A stretch of DNA of 38,831 nt from Natrialba swarupiae (GTDB lineage: Archaea > Halobacteriota > Halobacteria > Halobacteriales > Natrialbaceae), in the NCBI RefSeq assembly GCF_008245225.1, contig NZ_VTAW01000032.1, forward strand, positions 1 through 38,831, given 5' to 3'. Under the pieces are notes generated by a model. That model searched no databases and had not been told where the DNA came from. It saw only the letters and a list, made by a program, of their open reading frames with translations. Shown here one piece after another: positions 1-8,080 of the stretch. Position 1 is the stretch's first letter. Each line of letters opens with the position of its first letter. A program made the translations under genes and the position numbers.

Positions 1-2
1 AG

Positions 3-68
3 ACGGGCCGAGCACAGTTCAACCAGATTCAGCGCCTACTGGACAAGACAGTGAGGCTGTCGGTGTGA
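3..68 (+). CDS. Possible C-terminal end of a CDS cut by the window edge
   Basis: Reading from base 3 gives an open frame of 21 codons ending in TGA at 66-68; the last residues are LLDKTVRLSV. The stretch could be the tail of a gene entering from the left, but it is too short to identify, and an open frame of this size is expected by chance in GC-rich DNA. No function can be proposed. Confidence 0.3.
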   Translation, partial: TGRAQFNQIQRLLDKTVRLSV

Positions 69-163
69 TCGACTGAGCACGGGATTCTGCTCGATTATCG
101 ATGACAACGACCAGTCAGCACAGGCGAAGGATTCAACAGACAGACTGTCGAAGCCGATATCAC

Positions 164-763
164 ATGGGGACCGTATTCGACGATCCGGTGTCTCTTTTTG
201 TTTTCTACGGTGCAATCGCTGTAGCGCTGGGGCCAGATATTCTCCGAGAAATACGTCACCGGCGTTCCGATACTGAAACTGCCAAGACGCGAGACGAGGG
301 GTCGAAACGGGTTATCGGTGTTGCCGTTGGTAGTGGCTTCCTCGCAGGCGTTGCCGCCGTTTATGTATTTCCTGCAATGTCCATTTTGGGGGATGTTCGC
401 GTTCTCTTCGTGGGAGGGATTGCTGTTCTGTTCCTCGGTACTGGGCTCCGACAGTACGCAGTGCGAACGTTGGATGACTACTTTACGAGTTCCATCAAGA
501 TACACCAAAGCCAGCAGGTCGTCGATACAGGTCCGTATCGATGGGTTCGACACCCATCTTACACTGGGGGTCTTGTTCAATATACTGGGATAGCTCTCGT
601 TCTTAACAACTGGATAAGCCTCATTGTGATCGTCAGTTTGCTCTTCATCGCGTATTTCTATCGCATGCGTATTGAGGAGCGCGTCCTTTCGAAAGAACTC
701 GGCGAGCCATATCTGGATTATTTGGAGCGCACGCCTCATCGACTGATCCCCTATGTATGGTAG
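164..763 (+). CDS. Isoprenylcysteine carboxyl methyltransferase (ICMT/PEMT) family membrane protein
   Basis: The protein of 199 aa (from the ATG at 164) has several hydrophobic helices. In the C-terminal half it carries the family signature GPYRWVRHPSY followed by GG, a hydrophobic helix, then RMRIEE, EPYLDY and a TPHRLIP ending. In the ICMT/PEMT superfamily these residues bind S-adenosylmethionine and methylate a lipid-like or prenylated substrate at the membrane; the substrate here is unknown. An in-frame ATG at 101 would add 21 basic residues that are not typical of the family, so 164 is preferred. The gene lies in a stretch with clearly lower GC than the rest of the window, suggesting acquired DNA. 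Family membership is well supported; the exact activity is not. Confidence 0.8.
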   Translation: MGTVFDDPVSLFVFYGAIAVALGPDILREIRHRRSDTETAKTRDEGSKRVIGVAVGSGFLAGVAAVYVFPAMSILGDVRVLFVGGIAVLFLGTGLRQYAVRTLDDYFTSSIKIHQSQQVVDTGPYRWVRHPSYTGGLVQYTGIALVLNNWISLIVIVSLLFIAYFYRMRIEERVLSKELGEPYLDYLERTPHRLIPYVW

Positions 764-971
764 AAAAGTATGCACATTCAGGTTCTAGATAAAAATCTAA
801 CACGTAGAATGTACGTGTGGTGGAAGAATAGTTCGATAGTTTCAATGGGAAACAAACGAAACCCATGTGTTGAACTTATCTCTCTATCCAGCAGGCGGCT
901 TTTGGCAGAGTTCAGAAAAATCGAGAGTTGCTTCTGTAACTACTCACCCTATACTGATCGCAACGCATACG

Positions 972-1349
972 TCAGTTTAGTCCGAAACTCAGTTTCAACG
1001 CTTCGTCCACCGCCTTCATCGTTTCTGTGTCGAGGCTTCCAAGCACCGAGTGAACCCGTTTTTCGATGGAGACGACACGTATCTGGTCGAGACGGACCGA
1101 GGAATCTTTCTCGAACGGTGACTCCGCCGCTTCAACGAGGACCTCGAACGGATAGCCTCGATACGTTCCCGTCGCAGGTGCGACAATAGTTGTACTGGCA
1201 TTTTTGTTCCCAACATCGTTCTGGACGACTACCGCAGGGCGAGTGTTCTTCATCTCGGAAGACCAGCACTTCGAGATCTCGTTCCCTTCCGCAGGATCAA
1301 GCCGAACGATAACAACGCCGCCGCGACGAATTTCCGAGTCCTCGCTCAT
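972..1349 (-). CDS. MazF/PemK-family toxin
   Basis: The protein has 125 aa. An N-terminal GGVVIVRLDP strand, then NTRPAVVVQND and a later APATGTYRGYPFEV segment match the MazF/PemK fold, whose members are ribosome-independent or ribosome-dependent mRNA endonucleases. Its ATG overlaps the TGA/TAA end region of the upstream 79-aa gene by four bases (1346-1349), the usual antitoxin-first arrangement with translational coupling. The RNA target sequence cannot be predicted. The pair sits in the AT-richer left end of the window together with other accessory-looking DNA. Confidence is high for the family and moderate for actual toxicity. Confidence 0.82.
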   Translation of the reverse strand: MSEDSEIRRGGVVIVRLDPAEGNEISKCWSSEMKNTRPAVVVQNDVGNKNASTTIVAPATGTYRGYPFEVLVEAAESPFEKDSSVRLDQIRVVSIEKRVHSVLGSLDTETMKAVDEALKLSFGLN

Positions 1350-1585
1350 TTATCCAGCCCGTCCCACGCCTCGTCCGATGCTTCGTCCCACTCTTCTGCA
1401 AGCTCTTCCGCACTCTCAGATGCCTCGCGGTACGCAGCAGCCAGTTCATCTTCGTTGGGTTGGCCAGATTCCACCTCGACGACGGCGACGGTTACACGCT
1501 TGTTCGCGTACTCTGTTCCGAGATAGATTCGACCTCGATCATCGGTCTCGTTAGTTCGGAAATCCCGAGCATCTACTTTCGTCAT
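1346..1585 (-). CDS. Antitoxin of the MazF-type module, AbrB-like N-terminus
   Basis: The protein of 79 aa is very acidic in its C-terminal half. Residues 15-38 (DDRGRIYLG, then EYANKRVTVAVVEVE) resemble the swapped-hairpin AbrB/MazE DNA-binding fold, where a D-x-x-G-R-I strand precedes a beta strand. The acidic helical tail (rich in EE and WDEASDEAWD) is what a MazE-type antitoxin uses to occupy the toxin. The gene overlaps the toxin start by four bases. An AT box at 1614-1618 lies about 30 bases before the ATG, so the message is probably nearly leaderless. Two direct repeats overlap this promoter and may be the autoregulatory operator. The assignment rests on gene context plus weak sequence resemblance. 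Confidence 0.7.
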   Translation of the reverse strand: MTKVDARDFRTNETDDRGRIYLGTEYANKRVTVAVVEVESGQPNEDELAAAYREASESAEELAEEWDEASDEAWDGLDK

Positions 1586-1613
1586 GTTTCCGACTTGGAC
1601 ATTGCTGAATGAG

Positions 1614-1633
1614 TTTTACCCACTATTACCCAC
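1614..1633 (-). promoter_or_regulatory. Promoter and candidate operator of the toxin-antitoxin pair
   Basis: The TTACCCAC octamer occurs twice in direct orientation at 1616-1623 and 1626-1633, exactly 10 bp (one helical turn) apart. It overlaps the TTTTA box A (1614-1618, complement on the minus strand) that lies about 30 bases upstream of the antitoxin ATG. Autorepression by the antitoxin/toxin complex through such repeats is typical of MazEF-like modules; here it is inferred from position. Confidence 0.45.
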
Positions 1634-1746
1634 GGTAGATATTTTCTGTGATTCGTACCATGGAGTTCATCCACCTGAACGACGTTGAACAAAGGCCCAC
1701 TAGATAACCACCAAACCGATTAGTCGCTCGCCAAGGTATCGAGAAC

Positions 1747-2502
1747 ATGGACGTGCTCGGGGCGCTCGAGGCCGAGTCAGGTCTCGTCGCTGTCGTCGGG
1801 GCAGGTGGGAAGAAAACGACACTCTACGCGCTCGCACGGCGAACCGCCGACCGAGGAGCGCGGACAGTCGTCACTGCAACCGTCAGAATTCCGATCTTCG
1901 ACCGACAGGTCGAGCGAGTCGTCGTCACCGACGATCCGATCGCGGCCGTCGAGCGGACGGATGCAGAACTCGATCAGGGACCCCTCGGCGTCGTTCCCGA
2001 TACGGAAGGCGAGGATCGGTACGTCGGCTACGAGCCGTCGGTGGTCGCCGACCTCGCAGCGAGCGGAGTGGCGGATCTCGTCCTCGTTAAAGCCGACGGG
2101 GCTCGGACCCGCGAACTCAAAGCGCCCGACGATCACGAGCCACAGCTTCCGCGGGCCGCGGAGACGGTCGTCCCGGTCGCCAGCGTCGCCGCGGTCGGTT
2201 CGCCGCTCTCGACCGATCAGGTTCACCGGCCCGAACGAGTGGCGGCGATCACCGGACGCGAGATCGGTGACCCGATCCGGCCGATCGACGTCGCTCGAGT
2301 CCTCGCGAGTGAGCGGGGCGGACTGGCGGACGTCCCCGACGACGCGACGGTCGTCCCGCTTCTCAACAAGGTCGACGACGCCGCGGCTGCGGAGGTGGCT
2401 CGCGAGATCGGGACGGCAGTGCTCGAGTCGACGCCGCGCGTCTCGCGGGTGGTCCTCGCGCGGATGATCGCCGACGAGCCGGTCGTCGACGTACTCGAGT
2501 GA
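1747..2502 (+). CDS. yqeC: YqeC-family molybdenum/selenium hydroxylase accessory protein
   Basis: The 251-aa protein opens with a P-loop-like nucleotide-binding segment, VAVVGAGGKKTTL, followed by VVTATVRIP, and has DLVLVKADGAR in the middle and PLLNKVDD later, as in the YqeC family. YqeC proteins are found with selenium-dependent or ordinary molybdenum hydroxylases and are thought to act in cofactor maturation. No selenium genes are visible here and the nearby formate dehydrogenase uses cysteine, so a role in molybdenum cofactor handling is more likely (inference). It converges on mobA, whose stop is about 25 bases away. The ATG at 1747 is the first plausible start and is preceded by a weak AT box. 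Confidence 0.82.
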   Translation: MDVLGALEAESGLVAVVGAGGKKTTLYALARRTADRGARTVVTATVRIPIFDRQVERVVVTDDPIAAVERTDAELDQGPLGVVPDTEGEDRYVGYEPSVVADLAASGVADLVLVKADGARTRELKAPDDHEPQLPRAAETVVPVASVAAVGSPLSTDQVHRPERVAAITGREIGDPIRPIDVARVLASERGGLADVPDDATVVPLLNKVDDAAAAEVAREIGTAVLESTPRVSRVVLARMIADEPVVDVLE

Positions 2503-2527
2503 GAGTGACGGCCGGACGACCGAGGGA

Positions 2528-3202
2528 TTAGTGGGGCGCGCGATCGGCATCGAGCCGTTCAGCCGCCGCCTCGAGTTCCTCACGGGTGTTGACGTTCTCG
2601 AACGTTTCGAGGGTCGCGTGCTCACGCATCTCCGATTCCTCGAGGACGACACAGTCGAGATCGGCGAGTGCCTCCACGATCCGGCGGTCCCCTCGCTCGA
2701 GCGCGCGTTCGCAGGCCTCGGCCGTCGCGTCGGTCCGGTAGACCGCCTGCGTCGGCTGGTACCACTCGTCTACGCGTACGACGGCGGCGTCGTGGCCGAT
2801 CGCGCGGTCGAACAGGTACTCGAGAAAACCCGGATCGACGAACGGCATGTCACAGGCGACGGCGGCCGCGTACTCGCCGTTGGCCGCGCGAAGCCCCGTC
2901 GCGATGCCGGCGAGTGGGCCCTGGTCGGGGACGGGATCTACCGCGAAGCAGGTCGTCTGGTCACGATCGATGTCCGTCCAGTGGGTGCCGGACTCGAGGG
3001 CGTCACGGATCGCGGACACCTGTTCGGCCCGGCAGTTGACGACGAGGTCGTCGACGAGGGGTCGGATTCGGTCGGCGACCTGGCGGATCATCGGCGTTCC
3101 CGCGAGGTCGGCGACGGCCTTGTCGGCCTCACCGAACCGCGTCGAGTGACCCCCCGCGAGGACGACGGCTGACCGCTTCGATGGTTCGGAGTCCGCGGTC
3201 AT
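2528..3202 (-). CDS. mobA: Molybdenum cofactor guanylyltransferase
   Basis: The 224-aa protein begins with the nucleotidyltransferase signature VLAGGHSTRFG followed by K28, which binds GTP, and has the metal-binding CDMPFVD segment near residue 118. Its length matches MobA. MobA transfers GMP from GTP to molybdopterin-Mo to make the (bis-)molybdopterin guanine dinucleotide cofactor used by DMSO-reductase-family enzymes. The formate dehydrogenase 1 kb downstream belongs to that family and needs this cofactor, so the two genes fit together functionally although they are transcribed on opposite strands. The C-terminal part contains the usual ERALERGDRRI-type helix. The call is secure. Confidence 0.92.
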   Translation of the reverse strand: MTADSEPSKRSAVVLAGGHSTRFGEADKAVADLAGTPMIRQVADRIRPLVDDLVVNCRAEQVSAIRDALESGTHWTDIDRDQTTCFAVDPVPDQGPLAGIATGLRAANGEYAAAVACDMPFVDPGFLEYLFDRAIGHDAAVVRVDEWYQPTQAVYRTDATAEACERALERGDRRIVEALADLDCVVLEESEMREHATLETFENVNTREELEAAAERLDADRAPH

Positions 3203-3294
3203 ACCCGACAGTTAGTCGGGCCGGCTCAAAAGGGTCCGGGCCGGGCGGGTGAACCGACGATCGGTTCGGCCGGCGGCGACCGGCCGGAGCGTTG

Positions 3295-3870
3295 TCACGC
3301 GGAGTCAGGGTGACCGTCGTCACCGAGTCTGAACAGCGCCGTATACAGCGTCCACGGGTCGGAGTCGAAGCAGCCGGCGAGTTCCTGACACCGCTCGAGG
3401 TACGTTTCGTACGTCGAAATCGACGGCGGGTCGGGGTAAGATCGCTCGAGGTCGCCGGCCGCGTGAAGCGTCGCCCACACCCGTGGCCCGACGACGACGT
3501 ACTCGTCGGGATCGATAAACTGGAGGAAACCGGAGCCGACGGGAACGTCGACCCCGTCGAGTTCTATCAGCGACTCGAGACCGACCACGGCGTCGTCTGC
3601 GTTCACTGCGTCGTCGATGGCGCTCCTGACGTCCTCGAATTCGGTGTCCCAGAACCGACCTTCCGCCTCCCGTCGCCGGTCGTCGGGATACGCGCCGAGA
3701 AAGCGCCGGTAGTACCAGCGGACGACCCAGGCAGCGTCGCGTCGTCCGTACTCGCCCGACGCGAACGCGCCGGGCAGCGTCTCGAGGTTCTCTTCCTCGA
3801 CGACGGCCAGCGGGGCCTGTTCCCGGTAGGCCCGCGCCTCGGTCTCGACGATCGGTCGCGTGAGTTCCAT
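3295..3870 (-). CDS. Haloarchaeal conserved hypothetical protein
   Basis: The 191-aa acidic protein is not recognised. No signal peptide, transmembrane helix or catalytic motif is visible; aromatic residues are common (WVVRWYYRRF near residues 48-57). The middle reads LIELDGVDVPVGSGFLQFIDPDEYVVVGPRVWATLH, predicted mixed alpha/beta. Codon use and acidity match the neighbouring genes, so it is very probably real. It follows mobA on the same strand with a gap of about 90 bases between them and could be cotranscribed with it (this gene first). Nothing in the sequence ties it to molybdenum metabolism beyond position. Confidence 0.75.
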   Translation of the reverse strand: MELTRPIVETEARAYREQAPLAVVEEENLETLPGAFASGEYGRRDAAWVVRWYYRRFLGAYPDDRRREAEGRFWDTEFEDVRSAIDDAVNADDAVVGLESLIELDGVDVPVGSGFLQFIDPDEYVVVGPRVWATLHAAGDLERSYPDPPSISTYETYLERCQELAGCFDSDPWTLYTALFRLGDDGHPDSA

Positions 3871-3921
3871 TGCGATAGTGTTCGTCGTGACCGGTGTTAG
3901 CAGTTCGGACGAACCGGTGCT

Positions 3922-3948
3922 GGTGACACGTCAGTATGGTATGTCACC
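3922..3948. promoter_or_regulatory. Inverted repeat in the divergent intergenic region
   Basis: Perfect 7-bp arms GGTGACA (3922-3928) and TGTCACC (3942-3948) flank a 13-bp centre. The repeat lies 52 bp before the start of the 191-aa gene and about 210 bp before the formate dehydrogenase gene. It could be an operator for either; no known regulator site is recognised. Confidence 0.25.
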
Positions 3949-4003
3949 GGGGTCTCGAGCGAGAGCCGACCTCGAATTCGACCGACGATATTGGCTTCTG
4001 GGC

Positions 4004-4088
4004 CGAGACGGGTTACTGTCGGTCAGTGCTGACACACCTGCGACCCGGGCGGTGGGTCGCCGGGACGTCGGGACAGGAATCCGTATGA
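4004..4088. repeat. Dispersed palindromic element, copy A
   Basis: The left end reads GACGGGTTACTGTC and the right end GGACAGGAATCCGTA followed by TGA, forming an imperfect terminal inverted repeat. The interior holds a second stem, GCGACCC...GGGTCGC. This copy lies between divergent genes upstream of the formate dehydrogenase gene. It is the only one of the seven that is not joined to a stop codon; its left flank is CGA, one change from TGA. Confidence 0.7.
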
Positions 4089-4158
4089 GAGAAACACTCA
4101 TGCACGCTCGAGTGGTGAATGGATACAACGCGGTTCGATTTCGAGGGGTACTCCACGA

Positions 4159-6303
4159 ATGTCCAGTGACCAACGGGACACGATCGAGACGATCTGTCCC
4201 TACTGTGGCGTCGGGTGTGGCATCAAAATCAGTCAGGGAGACGAGCGCGGCGACGTCCGCTTTCGGCCCTGGGGCAACGCGCCGGTCAACGAGGGGCGCA
4301 TCTGTATCAAGGGCGGCGCGGCGACCGAGGTCGTCGACCACGAGGATCGGCTGACCGATCCCCTGATACGGGACGACGGTGAGTTCCGCGAGGCCACCTG
4401 GGAGGAGGCCTACGAGTACGTCGTGAGCGAACTCGAGCGCATCCGAGACCAGTACGGGCCGGACGCGATGGGATTTTTCGGCTCCTCGAAGACGATGAAC
4501 GAGGAGAACTACCTCCTCCAGAAACTCGCCCGCCGCTACGGGACGAACAACGTCGACAACTGCACGCGGATGTGTCACGCCTCGACGGTCTGGGCGCTGC
4601 GGACCAGCCTCGGCGCGGGGGCGATGACCAACAGCATGGCGGATTTGCGAGAGGAGTGTGACCTGTTCTGGATCCAGGGGGCGAATCCGGGCGAACAACA
4701 CCCTATCGCGAACAGCCAGTACTTCCGGCAGGCGGTGTTAGACGGCGCGACCGTCATCCAGGTCGACCCCCACGCCAACAAGACGACGCGATCGTTCGAG
4801 ATCGACGACACCGACCGCCACCAGCACCTCCAGTTGAATCCGGGAACCGACATTCCGTTGTTGAATATCGTTCTGAAGACGATCCTCGAGCACCACGAAG
4901 ACCGCCCCGAAGACGGCTGGATCGACGAGACGTTCGTCGAGGAGCGCACGGATGGCTTCGACGATCTGCAGGAAACGCTCGAGGGGTTCGACAATGAGGC
5001 GGCAGCCGAGGAGTGTGGCGTACCCCTCGAGGAGATCGAACTGGCCGCCGAGAAGTACGCCGAGGCCGACAATGCGGCCATCTTCACCGGGATGGGGATG
5101 AGTCAACACCGCTGTGGGGTCGACAACGTCCAAAACGAGATCAACCTGGCGTTGATCACGGGCAACCTCGGGCGGCCCGGCACCGGCGTCAACCCACTGC
5201 GTGGGCAGAACAACGTCCAGGGGACCTGCGACGTCGGTGCGATGCCGAACGTCCTGCCGGGCTATCAACTCGTGGACGACGACGAGGCGCGCGAGCGCGT
5301 CGAGGACGTCTGGGGGTTCGAGATACCGGACGAACCGGGTCTGACGAACGTCGAGATCTCTCACGAGTTCGGCAACTCAGTCCACGGCCTCTACGTCGTG
5401 GGTGAGAACCCGGTCATGAGCGAACCCGACGCGAACCAGGTCGCCGAACGGATCAAAGACCTCGAGTTCCTCGTCGTTCAGGACATCTTCCTGACCGAAA
5501 CGGCAGCGTACGCAGACGTCGTCCTGCCAGCGACGTCGTGGGCCGAACGCGACGGAACCGTCACGAACACCGACCGGCGGGTCCAGCGAATGCGCGGCGT
5601 CGAGAAAGTCCACGAGAACACGAAACACGACCTCGAGATTCTCTCGGAGATCGGTAGCCGACTGTTCGACGGTGACGAGTCGGGTTCGACGGAGAGTCAG
5701 GCGGTTCCCGGCGGCGGCTTCGCGTTCGACGATCCGGAATCCGTCTTCGAGGAGCTCCGGGAGGTCTGTCCGATCTACCACGGAATGAGCTACGACGCAC
5801 TCGGGACGGAGGGGCTTCACTGGCCCTGTTACGTCCCCGGTGACGAGGGCGATCCCTACCTCTACGCCGAGGAGTTCGAGACCGAGAGCGGGCTAGGTCG
5901 GATCGAAGGCGTCAGCCACACGCTGCCGGCGGAAACGCCCGACGACGAGTACCCACTGATCCTGACGACCGCGCGGGTCGAGGAACACTACAACACGGGG
6001 ACGATGAGCCGTCGATCGCCGACGCTCGAGCGACAGGTCCCCGAGAACGTCGTGGATATCCACCCTGCCGACGCCGAGCGATACGGCGTCGAAGACGGCG
6101 ACGAGGTCACGCTCTCGTCACGACGCGGGGAGATCGAGGTCGTCGCACAGGTAACCGAGGACACGAAAGAAGGCGTCGTCTGGACGACGCCACACTTCGC
6201 GGCCGCCTCCGCGAACCGTCTTACGAACGACGTACTCGACGATAAAGCGAAGATCCCGGAGTACAAGGCCGCCGCGGCCGAAATCGAGGTCGACCTCGAG
6301 TGA
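4159..6303 (+). CDS. fdhF: Formate dehydrogenase alpha subunit, cysteine type (molybdopterin oxidoreductase)
   Basis: The 714-aa protein begins with the 4Fe-4S motif C13-x2-C16-x3-C20 with the fourth cysteine at C49 and a conserved Lys at 51. The active-site segment is RMCH with Cys139-His140, in the position where selenocysteine occurs in E. coli FdhH, so this is a Cys enzyme. The central part is the molybdopterin-binding domain (GANPGEQHP, then a region with MGMSQH) and the C-terminal 120 residues the dinucleotide-binding domain (HYNTGTMSRRSPTLE, then EDGDEVTLSSRRGEI). It oxidises formate to CO2, passing two electrons to the Fe-S cluster. No beta or gamma subunit, NADH-binding partner or Tat signal is seen, so the electron acceptor is unknown and the enzyme is probably cytoplasmic. 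MobA and YqeC nearby would supply the cofactor. Confidence 0.9.
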   Translation: MSSDQRDTIETICPYCGVGCGIKISQGDERGDVRFRPWGNAPVNEGRICIKGGAATEVVDHEDRLTDPLIRDDGEFREATWEEAYEYVVSELERIRDQYGPDAMGFFGSSKTMNEENYLLQKLARRYGTNNVDNCTRMCHASTVWALRTSLGAGAMTNSMADLREECDLFWIQGANPGEQHPIANSQYFRQAVLDGATVIQVDPHANKTTRSFEIDDTDRHQHLQLNPGTDIPLLNIVLKTILEHHEDRPEDGWIDETFVEERTDGFDDLQETLEGFDNEAAAEECGVPLEEIELAAEKYAEADNAAIFTGMGMSQHRCGVDNVQNEINLALITGNLGRPGTGVNPLRGQNNVQGTCDVGAMPNVLPGYQLVDDDEARERVEDVWGFEIPDEPGLTNVEISHEFGNSVHGLYVVGENPVMSEPDANQVAERIKDLEFLVVQDIFLTETAAYADVVLPATSWAERDGTVTNTDRRVQRMRGVEKVHENTKHDLEILSEIGSRLFDGDESGSTESQAVPGGGFAFDDPESVFEELREVCPIYHGMSYDALGTEGLHWPCYVPGDEGDPYLYAEEFETESGLGRIEGVSHTLPAETPDDEYPLILTTARVEEHYNTGTMSRRSPTLERQVPENVVDIHPADAERYGVEDGDEVTLSSRRGEIEVVAQVTEDTKEGVVWTTPHFAAASANRLTNDVLDDKAKIPEYKAAAAEIEVDLE

Positions 6304-6361
6304 GCGACACGAGCGAACTGGTATCACGGGATTGATTATCGGCCGGTTCGAGGTGTGACCG

Positions 6362-7105
6362 ATGAGTATTCCGTCGTTCGTCATCGGCATCGCTGGCGGG
6401 ACGGGCGCCGGGAAGACGACCGTCGCCCACGATGTCGCGGAGGCCGTCGGCGAACCGCTCACTCGCATTCCCCTCGACAACTACTACGAAGATCTCTCAC
6501 ACCTCGAGTACGAGGACCGATCGACTGTCAACTACGACCACCCGTCGGCGTTCGAGTGGGAACTCCTCCGCGAACAACTCGACGCCCTGTTGACCGGCCA
6601 GTCGATCGAGATGCCCCAGTACGACTTCGAGAGACACGTCCGGACGGACGAGCACGTGACCGTCGACCCCTCGGAAGTGATCGTCCTCGAAGGCATTCTC
6701 TCGCTGTACGACGAGGAGATCCTCGAGATGCTCGACCTCCGGGTGTACGTGATGACCGACGCCGACGTTCGAATTTTGCGCCGGATCGAACGCGACGTCG
6801 TCGACCGCGGCCGGGAGTTAGCGGGTGTGATCGAGCAGTACCTCGAGACGGTCAAACCGATGCACGAGCGGTTCGTCGCGCCGACGAAGAAGAACGCGGA
6901 CGTCATCATCCCCGAGGGATCGAACCGGATCGCCGTCGATCTTCTCATCGACAAGATCGAAGCCGAACGCGGCAGTTCTGATCTCGAGGAGTTCGACTCA
7001 GATCCCGATTCGGAGCTCGAGGAGTTCGACTCGGGTCGAGGCCCGACTCTCGATCGGGGCGAATCTGGGACCGAGTCACCCGACCACTTGGGCTCACCCG
7101 AGTGA
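6362..7105 (+). CDS. udk: Uridine kinase
   Basis: The 247-aa protein starts with the P-loop GIAGGTGAGKTT (residues 9-20), followed by PLDNYYED, the NYDHPSAFEWELL segment and the QYDFERHVR region typical of uridine/cytidine kinases, which phosphorylate uridine or cytidine to the monophosphate. It differs from the usual family length by a C-terminal acidic tail in which LEEFDS occurs twice (from a 17-bp direct repeat in the DNA at 6983-6999 and 7016-7032). The ATG at 6362 lies 26 bases after a GATTAT box, fitting a leaderless transcript. The kinase assignment is secure; the tail has no known function. Confidence 0.92.
   Translation: MSIPSFVIGIAGGTGAGKTTVAHDVAEAVGEPLTRIPLDNYYEDLSHLEYEDRSTVNYDHPSAFEWELLREQLDALLTGQSIEMPQYDFERHVRTDEHVTVDPSEVIVLEGILSLYDEEILEMLDLRVYVMTDADVRILRRIERDVVDRGRELAGVIEQYLETVKPMHERFVAPTKKNADVIIPEGSNRIAVDLLIDKIEAERGSSDLEEFDSDPDSELEEFDSGRGPTLDRGESGTESPDHLGSPE
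6983..7032 (+). repeat. 17-bp direct repeat within the uridine kinase tail
   Basis: CTCGAGGAGTTCGACTC occurs at 6983-6999 and again at 7016-7032, 33 bp (11 codons) apart and in frame, encoding LEEFDS twice in the acidic C-terminal tail. It looks like a recent internal duplication. Confidence 0.8.
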
Positions 7106-7178
7106 GTGTGATCGCCCGGTTCCCGTCGATCGAACAGGTGCGAAAAAGTACATGTGGGTCGGCGTCGACGGGACAGGT

Positions 7179-8000
7179 ATGGCTCGTCCCTCCGCTACGA
7201 CCGTCGTGATCGGTGCGCTCGCCGGTCTGACGAACGTCGCCGCCGTCCTCGCACTCTACGCTCGCGCGGGATACCCGACGCTCGAGTCGGCGTCGAGTGT
7301 CGCCGTTCTCGCAGTGACCGCCTTCGCCGTCGGATTCCTCCCGGTATCGGTCTCCGCACACACCCGTCTCCTCGCACCCGCGGCTGGATTCGTCTTCGTC
7401 CTCGGTGGAACCGTCTCCGTGGAGTTGGCGACGCCGAATCCGGAGTGGAGCACGCTCGACGGATACGTGATCGTCGACGGGCCGACCCACGTCGCGAGCT
7501 ACGCGAACACGTGGTACGTCTGGCTCTCGTTGCTGCTGGTCGCCGGCGGCCTCGAGTTCGCGATCAGGCGCGGCTACGGCGTCGGCGACGACCGTCTTCG
7601 GAACCTCCCCGCGTTCCCGCTCTCGAGATCGGAGTTGGCGTGGTCGGTTCTCGGTCTCGGAGCACTCGTCGGCGTCGCGACCACGCTGTTGGTCCTTCGG
7701 GCCGGCATTCGCCCGTCGGTCGCCGCGATCGCAGTTCTGGCGGTTACGACCGTCGTCGCGGCGGTCCCGCTGGCTGCGCTGTACGCTCGTGGGATCGTCT
7801 CGCCGGCGATCCTGTTCGCGTTGCTCGTGCCATATTTCCTGACTATCGAAGTCTTCGTGACGACCGACAGCCCGGTTCACATCCTCCTGTTCGGCCCGTA
7901 CGCGCTCGTTCTCGTGCTCGTGTGGGCGCTCGAGTCGGCCATCAGATCACGGCTGCGCGGCTGGGACGGCGGTCGGTTCGCGAGAGAAAATCCGACGTGA
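7179..8000 (+). CDS. Haloarchaeal multi-pass membrane protein, function unknown
   Basis: The 273-aa protein has about seven hydrophobic helices separated by short charged loops (for example VVIGALAGLTNVAAVLALYA at the start, SVAVLAVTAFAVGFLPVSV, and the last near LLFGPYALVLVLVWALE). A central soluble loop of about 30 residues precedes TWYVWLSLLLV. No transporter or enzyme motif is recognised. The ATG at 7179 is preferred; an ATG at 7152 would add nine residues without hydrophobic character. It lies between udk and the folate fusion gene on the same strand; nothing links it to either pathway. Confidence 0.75.
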   Translation: MARPSATTVVIGALAGLTNVAAVLALYARAGYPTLESASSVAVLAVTAFAVGFLPVSVSAHTRLLAPAAGFVFVLGGTVSVELATPNPEWSTLDGYVIVDGPTHVASYANTWYVWLSLLLVAGGLEFAIRRGYGVGDDRLRNLPAFPLSRSELAWSVLGLGALVGVATTLLVLRAGIRPSVAAIAVLAVTTVVAAVPLAALYARGIVSPAILFALLVPYFLTIEVFVTTDSPVHILLFGPYALVLVLVWALESAIRSRLRGWDGGRFARENPT

Positions 8001-8051
8001 GCCTCCGGGGGCCGACCGCTACGGCCCGCCGGAACGGTCGAGTTCGACACC

Positions 8052-8057
8052 CTAAAG
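8052..8057 (+). promoter_or_regulatory. Box A of the folate fusion gene
   Basis: CTAAAG is centred about 26 bases before the ATG at 8081, which predicts a leaderless message. This is one reason for choosing 8081 over the much longer open frame that begins at 7154. Confidence 0.5.
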
Positions 8058-8080
8058 CGATCGGACTCTGTGATTCGAGT

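Noticed and set aside
4365-4375. CTGATACGGGAC inside the formate dehydrogenase gene, matching the element end TGATACGGG
   Set aside because: It has no partner CCGTA arm within 90 bp and encodes conserved protein sequence; a chance match.
4573-4575. Possible selenocysteine site in formate dehydrogenase
   Set aside because: The codon is TGT (cysteine), not TGA; no selenium insertion element is needed.
7154-8080. A 309-codon open extension upstream of the FolC-FolP start
   Set aside because: It overlaps the membrane-protein gene in another frame, is arginine-rich (typical of shadow frames in GC-rich DNA), and includes the box A at 8052-8057.
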